Assembly (NCBI GenBank): GCA_037132075.1 | Contig: JBAXPV010000018.1 | Span: forward strand, 18,626 to 82,625 | Direction: 5' to 3' | DNA: 64,000 nucleotides | DNA from: JBAXPV01 sp037132075 | GTDB lineage: Bacteria; Bacteroidota; Bacteroidia; Bacteroidales; CAIXZF01 | Part shown: positions 35,281 to 41,308 of the stretch, one piece after another | How positions within the stretch are numbered: position 1 is the stretch's first letter | Layout: each line of letters begins with the position of its first letter | Made by a program: the position numbers and the translations under genes | Notes under the pieces: generated by a model | What the model saw: the letters and a program-made list of their open reading frames with translations, nothing else | Databases searched by the model: none | What the model was told of the DNA's origin: nothing

Positions 35281-36303
35281 ATGGACTCTATTGATTGGAA
35301 AAATCTCCCTTTTGGCTATTTTAAAACGGATTATAATATTCGCTGTTATTTTCGCGATCGCCAATGGGGTTCGCTTGAAGTAAGTGACTCTGAGGTTATT
35401 ACGATGCATATGGCGGCGACCACCTTGCATTATGGACAAGAAGCTTTTGAAGGCCTGAAAGCGTTCATGGGTGTAGATGGCTTGGTTCGTATTTTTCGTA
35501 TCGAAGAAAATGCAAAGCGGCTTCGCAGTTCTGCTGCCGGGGTGATGATGAAAGAAGTTCCTGATGAACTCTTTATTGAAGCTGTTTTGAAAGCAGTGAA
35601 ACTGAACAGTAGATTTATTCCGCCTTATGGAACCGGAGCTTCATTGTATATTCGTCCGCTTTTATGTGGTACGGGTGCGCAAGTTGGCGTGAAGCCTGCA
35701 AAAGAATATTTGTTCATGGTTTTTGTTGGTCCGGTTGGACCATATTTCAAAGAAGGATTCAAGCCAGTCGCCATGCAGATTGCCCGTGACTACGACCGTG
35801 CAGCTCCGCTGGGAACAGGTCCTTATAAAGTTGGCGGTAATTATGCAGCTAGTTTGCGTGCAAGTGAGCGTGCCCATTGTGAAGGATATGCTTCTGTTCT
35901 CTTCCTCGATGCTCTCGAAAAGAAATTTATCGACGAGGCTGGCCCTGCCAACTTCTTTGGAATTAAAGGGAATACCTATGTTACCCCTTTGTCATCTTCA
36001 ATCCTCGCCTCTATCACCAATAAAAGCCTGATGACCCTGGCAGAGGAGATGGGAATGAAAGTGGAACGCAGGCATATCTATGTTGAAGAGCTTGCAGAAT
36101 TCGAAGAAGTCGGTGCCTGTGGTACTGCTGCTGTGATTACACCGATTCGGAAGATCGTAGACAGGGATTCAGGCCAGACTTTTGAATATTGCCTTGATGG
36201 CAACGCAGGGCCGATATCCACCAAACTTTATAACGGACTTCGTGCCATCCAGCATGGCGAAGTACCGGATATTCATGGATGGAATACGGTTGTGGAGATT
36301 TAA
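35281..36303 (+). CDS. ilvE: Branched-chain amino acid aminotransferase
   Basis: A PLP enzyme of fold type IV that transaminates leucine, isoleucine and valine. From the Met at 35281 it has 340 residues (DSIDWKNLPFGYFKTDYNI); the frame extends to 35203 but the extra 26 residues are not family-like. LHYGQEAFEGLKAFMG, LYIRPLLCGTGAQVGVKPA, the PLP-lysine region GPYKVGGNYAASLRA, and FIDEAGPANFF are typical. The enzyme closes branched-chain synthesis or starts degradation, and could feed 2-oxoacids to ferredoxin oxidoreductases. Confidence 0.94.
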   Translation: MDSIDWKNLPFGYFKTDYNIRCYFRDRQWGSLEVSDSEVITMHMAATTLHYGQEAFEGLKAFMGVDGLVRIFRIEENAKRLRSSAAGVMMKEVPDELFIEAVLKAVKLNSRFIPPYGTGASLYIRPLLCGTGAQVGVKPAKEYLFMVFVGPVGPYFKEGFKPVAMQIARDYDRAAPLGTGPYKVGGNYAASLRASERAHCEGYASVLFLDALEKKFIDEAGPANFFGIKGNTYVTPLSSSILASITNKSLMTLAEEMGMKVERRHIYVEELAEFEEVGACGTAAVITPIRKIVDRDSGQTFEYCLDGNAGPISTKLYNGLRAIQHGEVPDIHGWNTVVEI

Positions 36304-36395
36304 AATTATTATGTCTGGTTGACCAGTCGCTTTGTCTCACCGTGCCACCACAAATTTCACCTCGATTAATATATATTATTTATGTACATTTACTA

Positions 36396-36422
36396 TTCAA
36401 CGTTACCAAAAGTAACGTTGAA
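36396..36422. repeat. Palindrome IR1, 3' flank of the GIY-YIG gene
   Basis: TTCAACGTTAC (36396-36406), five-base loop CAAAA, GTAACGTTGAA (36412-36422): a perfect 11-bp stem seven bases beyond the GIY-YIG stop. Its core matches IR2 at 36782-36810. Confidence 0.8.
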
Positions 36423-36429
36423 ATGAAAT

Positions 36430-36738
36430 TTACTTTATAAAGTTATTATGAGAAGTAACATTAAGACATATGGCAAACTCTTGCAATTTGGCATAATCCC
36501 CATCAATCAATGCTTTTTTCTTATTTCTTGACCAACCTTTGATTTGTTTTTCCCAAGAAATTGCTTGTTTTGGGTCAGGAAACACTTCATTGAAAACAAG
36601 TTTTACAGGTCGTCTGGAATAAGTATAGCATGTTCTCTCATATCCGGTTTCGTGCTCAGTCAGCCTTCTTTCAAGGTTATTTGTGACTCCGGTATAAAAA
36701 GAATAATCAGCGCATTCAAGAATATATACAAACATCAT
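36430..36738 (-). CDS. GIY-YIG nuclease-family protein (COG2827-like)
   Basis: A 102-residue single-domain protein. The nuclease core is seen as FVYILECADYSFYTGVTNNLERRLTEHETG, with the two Tyr-containing strands, the Arg of ERRL, and the Glu in SWEKQIKGWSRNKKKALI, so it could cut DNA. No DNA-binding domain is fused. Such small genes are scattered through Bacteroidota genomes with unknown roles. The gene has a -7 box upstream and is bracketed by related palindromes IR1 and IR2. Part of its 3' coding sequence (36455-36465) repeats one arm of these palindromes. Confidence 0.9.
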   Translation of the reverse strand: MMFVYILECADYSFYTGVTNNLERRLTEHETGYERTCYTYSRRPVKLVFNEVFPDPKQAISWEKQIKGWSRNKKKALIDGDYAKLQEFAICLNVTSHNNFIK

Positions 36739-36754
36739 ATTGAAATATCCTGAT

Positions 36755-36787
36755 CAAAGATAATATTTTCGATATATTTCGGCTCAA
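36755..36787 (-). promoter_or_regulatory. Promoter of the GIY-YIG gene, with its -33 element inside palindrome IR2
   Basis: TATCTTTG (minus strand, 36755-36762) lies 17 bases before the ATG. A TTG at 36785-36787 is 22 bases upstream and lies in the inner arm of IR2. Confidence 0.5.
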
Positions 36788-36810
36788 TGTTACCTATAGT
36801 AACGTTAAGC
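36782..36810. repeat. Palindrome IR2, 5' flank of the GIY-YIG gene
   Basis: GCTCAATGTTAC (36782-36793) and GTAACGTTAAGC (36799-36810) pair with one mismatch and one G-T pair around a five-base loop. The core AAyGTTAC-N5-GTAACGTT is shared with IR1. Confidence 0.75.
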
Positions 36811-36815
36811 AACTC

Positions 36816-36943
36816 CGTCACCCTGAGCGGAGTCGAAGGGCTGTTCCCAAATCTGAGTTACGGGTATTATTATGTCCTTATAATTCTGATATTCATTTTG
36901 TTAGTTATCCAACAGTCCTCCTTCGACTACGCTCAGGATGACG
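36816..36943. repeat. Inverted pair of CTGAGCG-type repeats
   Basis: The left arm (36816-36845) contains CTGAGCGGAGTCGAAGG and the right arm (36911-36943) carries the near-identical sequence CTGAGCGTAGTCGAAGG on the minus strand. The 65-base spacer has no gene. This word is a dispersed intergenic repeat in many Bacteroidota. Confidence 0.8.
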
Positions 36944-36947
36944 TGAG

Positions 36948-36980
36948 ATTCTCAATGTAATTTAGCATTACATTGAGAAT
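36948..36980. repeat. 14-bp perfect hairpin, IR4
   Basis: ATTCTCAATGTAAT (36948-36961) and ATTACATTGAGAAT (36967-36980) around the five-base loop TTAGC. The arm shares CTCAATGT with IR2. Confidence 0.8.
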
Positions 36981-37195
36981 AAATTTGAAAGTTAAAGGAT
37001 TTAGATATCAAGTTTTTTGATATTTTTAGCCATAGAAACAAGAAATTTCAATATTCCATGGACGATCATTATTTTAAATATTATGGAAGGAATAATTATG
37101 GAAACAATCTTCGATATGTTACTGAAAATGACAACAATTAATTAGCTGATTCCTTTATCAATAAGCATTTCAGAGGGATAACTAAACGCCTATAC
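36981..37195. other. AT-rich stretch without a recognisable gene
   Basis: A 27-codon frame at 37059-37142 (starting MDDHYFKYYGRNN) is the only open frame of note. Nothing supports its expression. Confidence 0.3.
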
Positions 37196-37417
37196 CTAAA
37201 TATTAAAATCATTGTTTGTAAAATTTTCATTGATGCCTATATTAAGGCCAAGTCGAAAATTTGGAGGATGAGGCAATTCATTCCCGATGGTTAATTTGTT
37301 AAATCCATATTTCTCAACATTGCAGGATAAACCAGGACTATCCGGTGAATGAATGATATGTAAATAGGGAATTGCTGCACCAGTCCCTACATATATTTTC
37401 CCATCAGGAGCTAGTTG
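37196..37417 (-). pseudogene. Fragment of a Bacteroidota surface/gliding-motility-type protein gene
   Basis: The minus strand reads QLAPDGKIYVG, then YLHIIHSPDSPGLSCNVEKYGF, then LPHPPNFRLGL, and ends at a TAG at 37196-37198. This matches the C-terminal part of a propeller-like segment common in large secreted Bacteroidota proteins. An in-frame TAG (37418-37420) lies just before the Gln codon, and no start or remaining domains exist, so this is a decayed remnant of about 73 codons. It could equally be the debris of a larger deletion. Confidence 0.75.
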
Positions 37418-37594
37418 CTAAAAACAGTGCTTTTTTGTCAAACTATCCAGTAATGCCTTACTCCCCTGGATTAGGTAAGCCTGGGTCCTTTCTTGTCTAT
37501 CTGAATTTTGAAAATTTCCGGCTGAACTGTTTTGCGTCGAATCAAGTAAACTTGTCATAACCTGGCTATTTGTGGCCAGAGAATTATCATTCAA

Positions 37595-37702
37595 AAGTTT
37601 GTTGAACAAACTTCTTGTAGTCGAACAACCCCGCCGTAGGCGGAAGGTAGATACCTCCCACATATGGCGGGACGGAATTTGGGTCCAGGGCTTACCCTGG
37701 GT
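37595..37702. repeat. Compound palindromic intergenic element
   Basis: Three palindromes lie close together: AAGTTTGTT-G-AACAAACTT (37595-37613), CCGCC-GTA-GGCGG (about 37631-37643) and CCAGGG-CTTA-CCCTGG (about 37685-37700), with CGCCATATG on the minus strand between the last two. An open frame across this stretch (37418-37750, minus) is probably an accident of the repeat. Confidence 0.6.
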
Positions 37703-37782
37703 TTTATACCTGTGATTCGAATAGCTTTGACAACACTTGTTAAGTTCCATAAGGCCCAGGAATGAGGCGCATTACCCAGCCC

Positions 37783-38079
37783 TTATTTCCCGTTAATCAA
37801 ATAAGCATAAATCAACTTCCGTTGTTCATTGTCGATTTTTGCTTTGGGTTGCATCTTGTCAAGAATTTTCACCCATTGTTCGGCATTGTATCTGTTCGGT
37901 TTTTTCAACCCATGGCATTTATGACAGCTGTTTTTGTAAAGCTGCATGCCCACAGTCAGTGGGCCAATATCCACTGTCGGATCTTTTACCGTGGTTTTTG
38001 ACGGGACATAGAGTCCGGGTGAGCAGGCATAAATTACCATGATGGCAAGGCTGGCCATGAACAAGCTAATCTTTTTCAT
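37783..38079 (-). CDS. Small monoheme cytochrome c lipoprotein
   Basis: A 98-residue protein with a lipoprotein signal (ASLAIMVIYAC) and one heme motif, CHKCH, in LYKNSCHKCHGLKKPNRYN. A possible Met ligand is in ILDKMQPKAK. It would be lipid-anchored and carry one electron in the periplasm. It lies 10 bases after pyrF and so is probably co-transcribed with prfA and pyrF, which gives no hint of function. Its partner is unknown; the caa3 oxidase or alternative complex III of this genome are candidates by inference only. Confidence 0.85.
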   Translation of the reverse strand: MKKISLFMASLAIMVIYACSPGLYVPSKTTVKDPTVDIGPLTVGMQLYKNSCHKCHGLKKPNRYNAEQWVKILDKMQPKAKIDNEQRKLIYAYLINGK

Positions 38080-38089
38080 AGGAGAATTT

Positions 38090-38932
38090 TTAAAGTCCTT
38101 TTTTCTTCAACAAGAGATCCATTTCAGATGCGATCTCCCCGGCAGCTTTGCCAGCCGCTACAGCAAAATCCTGAGCGCCTGAAGCAAAGATAATATTCCG
38201 TGAAGAATTTACAAGCAAGCCACATTGCTTATTCATTCCATATTTCGCGACTTCTTCGAGACTTCCTCCCTGGGCTCCGACACCCGGGATCAATAAAAAA
38301 TGATCCGGAACAATTGCCCTAACTTCGGTGAGTTTCTCCGCTTGTGTGGCTCCTACTACATACATCATGTTGTCGGCACTTCCCCAACTGCTGGATTTAC
38401 GCAATACCTCTTCAAATAATCTGCCAAGTGGCTCACCTTCAGGTGTATATATTGGATTTAACTGAAAGTCAAACGCGCCTTTGTTGGAAGTAAGTGCCAG
38501 TAAAATGACCCATTTACCATCCATCTTCATGAAAGGCGTCACAGAATCTTCTCCCATATAGGGTGCGACAGTTACGCTGTCGAAACTCAGCACATCAAGA
38601 AAGGCTTTGGCATATTGTTCAGAAGTATTCCCGATATCCCCTCTTTTCGCATCAGCGATGGTAAAGACTTCTTTTCTGAAGGCAGCAAGGTAATTCATTG
38701 TCTTTTCCAGGCTTTGCCAGCCTTTCAGTCCGCGACTCTCATAAAATGCCAGGTTTGGTTTGTAGGCTATAGTAAAAGGCAAAGTAGCATCAATGATGGC
38801 ACGGTTAAACTCAAAGACAGGGTCTTCGGAATCGAGTAAATGAGCGGGGATTTTGCTGATGTCAGAATCAAGTCCGACACAAAGAAAGGAGCGTTTTGCC
38901 CTGATAAGCTGAACAAGTTCAGGTCTTGTCAT
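38090..38932 (-). CDS. pyrF: Orotidine 5'-phosphate decarboxylase, type 2
   Basis: PyrF makes UMP from OMP in the last step of pyrimidine synthesis. The 280-residue size and the motif DAKRGDIGNTSEQYAKAFL, with the Lys-Asp catalytic pair, identify the longer type 2 family. FLCVGLDSDISKIP at the start and LIPGVGAQGGSLEEV near residue 215 bind the phosphate. It follows prfA by 11 bases, a recurring neighbour pair in Bacteroidota. Confidence 0.96.
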   Translation of the reverse strand: MTRPELVQLIRAKRSFLCVGLDSDISKIPAHLLDSEDPVFEFNRAIIDATLPFTIAYKPNLAFYESRGLKGWQSLEKTMNYLAAFRKEVFTIADAKRGDIGNTSEQYAKAFLDVLSFDSVTVAPYMGEDSVTPFMKMDGKWVILLALTSNKGAFDFQLNPIYTPEGEPLGRLFEEVLRKSSSWGSADNMMYVVGATQAEKLTEVRAIVPDHFLLIPGVGAQGGSLEEVAKYGMNKQCGLLVNSSRNIIFASGAQDFAVAAGKAAGEIASEMDLLLKKKGL

Positions 38933-38943
38933 GATGATATTTT

Positions 38944-40026
38944 TTATGCTTCTACAGCTGTTTTTAACAATTCTGCGTTTTCTGCCATCTGCAAGGCATC
39001 AATAAGTTGCTGAACATCACCGTCCATTACCGTGGGAAGGTTGTATAAGGTAAGGTTGATGCGGTGGTCTGTCACACGGCTTTGCGGATAGTTATAGGTT
39101 CTGATCTTTGCGGAACGGTCTCCTGTAGAAACCATCGTTTTCCTTTTGGATGACATCTCGTCGAGATATTTCCCGTATTCAAGCTCAAAGATCCTCGTTC
39201 TTAAAACCTTCATCGCTTGTTCGTAGTTCTTGATCTGTGATTTCTGATCCTGGCATGAAGCCACGATACCAGTAGGTACGTGCGTCAGGCGGATGGCAGA
39301 ATAAGTTGTATTGACCGACTGTCCACCGGGTCCGGAAGAACAGAATGTCTCTTTTTTAATGTCATTGGGTTTGATATCGACATCGAATTCGTCGGCTTCA
39401 GGCAATACCACGACAGAAGCGGCTGAGGTGTGAATCCGCCCCTGGGTCTCAGTGGAAGGAACGCGTTGTACCCTGTGAACCCCTGATTCATACTTCAGCT
39501 GGCCATAGGCGCCGTCACCAATCACTTCCAGGATGACTTCCTTGTATCCGCCAACGGTGCCTTCAGCAACGCCTACGAGTTCGACTTTCCAACCACGAGT
39601 CTCACAGTAACGGGTATACATACGGTAAAGGTCACCGGCGAAAAGACTGGCCTCATCGCCACCAGTACCTGCTCGGACTTCGAGGACAGCATTCTTTGAG
39701 TCTTGTGGATCCTGTGGAATCAGCAGAAAACGGATTTTCTCTTCCAGCGTTTCTTTTTCGGTACTCAACAAAGTGATTTCTTCCTTGGCCATGTCTTTCA
39801 TTTCCTCGTCCTTCTCGGTATACAACATCTCTTTGGCAGAGTCGAGGTTCTGAAGCATGAGTTTGTAACGGTTAAAGGCGTCGATGATGGGCTGAAGGTC
39901 TTTGTAGTCCTTGCTCAAGCGGATATAACGTTTCATGTCAGACATGATCTCCGGTTCGTTGATCATCCTGCCAATTTCCTCCCATCTCTGGTGGATAACA
40001 TGTAATTTATCTAATAGGTCAACCAT
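38944..40026 (-). CDS. prfA: Peptide chain release factor 1
   Basis: RF1 recognises UAA and UAG and triggers release of the finished chain. The 360-residue protein has the N-terminal helical domain, the catalytic GGQ in SSGPGGQSVNTTYSAIRLTH, and the C-terminal RSAKIRTYNYPQSRVTDHRINLT. Residue order and length fit RF1 rather than RF2; no frameshift site is present. It has its own -7 box in the 40-base gap after purM and is followed by pyrF. Confidence 0.96.
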   Translation of the reverse strand: MVDLLDKLHVIHQRWEEIGRMINEPEIMSDMKRYIRLSKDYKDLQPIIDAFNRYKLMLQNLDSAKEMLYTEKDEEMKDMAKEEITLLSTEKETLEEKIRFLLIPQDPQDSKNAVLEVRAGTGGDEASLFAGDLYRMYTRYCETRGWKVELVGVAEGTVGGYKEVILEVIGDGAYGQLKYESGVHRVQRVPSTETQGRIHTSAASVVVLPEADEFDVDIKPNDIKKETFCSSGPGGQSVNTTYSAIRLTHVPTGIVASCQDQKSQIKNYEQAMKVLRTRIFELEYGKYLDEMSSKRKTMVSTGDRSAKIRTYNYPQSRVTDHRINLTLYNLPTVMDGDVQQLIDALQMAENAELLKTAVEA

Positions 40027-40050
40027 AAAATAAGCTTATTTTCGGGGGTG

Positions 40051-40058
40051 CAAAGGTA
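40051..40058 (-). promoter_or_regulatory. -7 box upstream of prfA
   Basis: TACCTTTG on the minus strand, followed by CACCCCCG, 24 bases before the prfA ATG. The -33 element is not clear. Confidence 0.5.
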
Positions 40059-40066
40059 GTGAAAAT

Positions 40067-41248
40067 CTAAACGCCTTTGCTGTACTCAAATACACCATTT
40101 TCTGTCTTCAAGGTCAGCATCGCCTGTTCAGCAGATTCACAGTAACCGATGATTTGTGCATTTACGCCAAAACCTTCAGAGATCCGGATGAGATAAGCAG
40201 CGACCTCAGGTTTCACATAGATTTCCATACGGTGTCCCATATTAAAAACCTGGTACATCTCTTTCCAGTCAGTGCCACTTTGTTTTTGTATCATCTGGAA
40301 AAGGGGAGGAGTCGGAAAAAGAGAATCTTTTACAATATGTAAGGTGTCGACAAAATGCAAAACTTTGGTTTGGCCGCCACCGCTACAATGAACCATGCCA
40401 TGGATTTCGGAACGGTAATTATCCAGGATCTTCTTTATTATGGGTGCATACGTGCGTGTTGGAGAAAGGACCAGGGTACCTGCATCGACACCAGGGACTT
40501 CTGAAGCTGATGTTAAAGAAAGTGCTCCTGAATACACCAGGGAATCAGGCACTGAGGGATCAAAAGATTCAGGATATTTCTCTGCATAAGGATGAAAGAA
40601 GACATCATGTCGCGCTGAGGTAAGGCCATTGCTTCCCATGCCTCCATTGTAGTTTTGCTCGTAAATAGCCTTGCCATAGGAGGCCAGTCCTACGATAACA
40701 TCTCCAGCCTGAATGTTGGCATTGTTGATGACATCACTCCTTTTCATTCTGCAACTTACTGTGGAATCCACGATCAAAGTACGCACCAGGTCTCCGACAT
40801 CGGCAGTTTCTCCACCTGTTGAATAAATTTCAATGCCATATTCCCTGAGGCTTGCCAGGAACTCTTCTGTCCCTTCAATAATTGCAGTGATGACTTTTCC
40901 GGGCACCAGGTTCTTGTTTCTTCCGATGGTAGAGGAAAGAAGGATAGGACCAGTGGCGCCAACGCAGAGCAGGTCGTCGAGGTTCATCACGATCGCATCC
41001 TGGGCAATGCCTTTCCAGACCCCCAGCTCATCAGTTTCTTTCCAATAAAGATAGGCCAGAGAGGATTTCGTGCCGGCCCCATCGGCATGCATGATGTTAC
41101 ACCAATCAGGGTCTCCTCCCAGGATGTCAGGTATTATTTTACAAAAAGCCTTGGGAAATAATCCTTTGTCGATTTTCCGGATGGCAGCATGCACATCTTC
41201 TTTTGAAGATGAAACCCCTCTTAAATTATAACGACTTTGTTCTGGCAT
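40067..41248 (-). CDS. purM: Phosphoribosylformylglycinamidine cyclo-ligase (AIR synthase)
   Basis: PurM closes the imidazole ring in purine synthesis using ATP. From the Met at 41248 the protein has 393 residues; an upstream Met at 41275 adds nine and overlaps a terminator. YNLRGVSSSKEDVHAAI, MHADGAGTKSSLAYLYW, the ATP-binding region IVMNLDDLLCVGATGPIL, STGGETADVGDLVRTL, and the C-terminal GMVHCSGGGQTKVLHF and FNMGHRMEIYV follow the AIR synthase order. The form is longer than E. coli PurM, as is usual in Bacteroidota. It begins a run with prfA and pyrF. Confidence 0.94.
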   Translation of the reverse strand: MPEQSRYNLRGVSSSKEDVHAAIRKIDKGLFPKAFCKIIPDILGGDPDWCNIMHADGAGTKSSLAYLYWKETDELGVWKGIAQDAIVMNLDDLLCVGATGPILLSSTIGRNKNLVPGKVITAIIEGTEEFLASLREYGIEIYSTGGETADVGDLVRTLIVDSTVSCRMKRSDVINNANIQAGDVIVGLASYGKAIYEQNYNGGMGSNGLTSARHDVFFHPYAEKYPESFDPSVPDSLVYSGALSLTSASEVPGVDAGTLVLSPTRTYAPIIKKILDNYRSEIHGMVHCSGGGQTKVLHFVDTLHIVKDSLFPTPPLFQMIQKQSGTDWKEMYQVFNMGHRMEIYVKPEVAAYLIRISEGFGVNAQIIGYCESAEQAMLTLKTENGVFEYSKGV

Positions 41249-41261
41249 CTTAGGTAAATAG

Positions 41262-41289
41262 AAAAAGCATCCCAAAAGGAATGCTTTTT
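41262..41289 (-). terminator. Hairpin terminator after the PorE-like gene
   Basis: AAAAAGCATCC (41262-41272) and GGAATGCTTTTT (41278-41289) form a stem with one mismatch and a five-base loop. Read on the minus strand it ends in a T-rich run, after the PorE-like stop and before purM. Confidence 0.65.
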
Positions 41290-41308
41290 CGTTATTTTTT
41301 ATTCAAGA

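Noticed and set aside
37418..37750. 110-codon minus-strand frame
   Set aside because: It covers the compound palindromic element and has no family-like sequence or signal.
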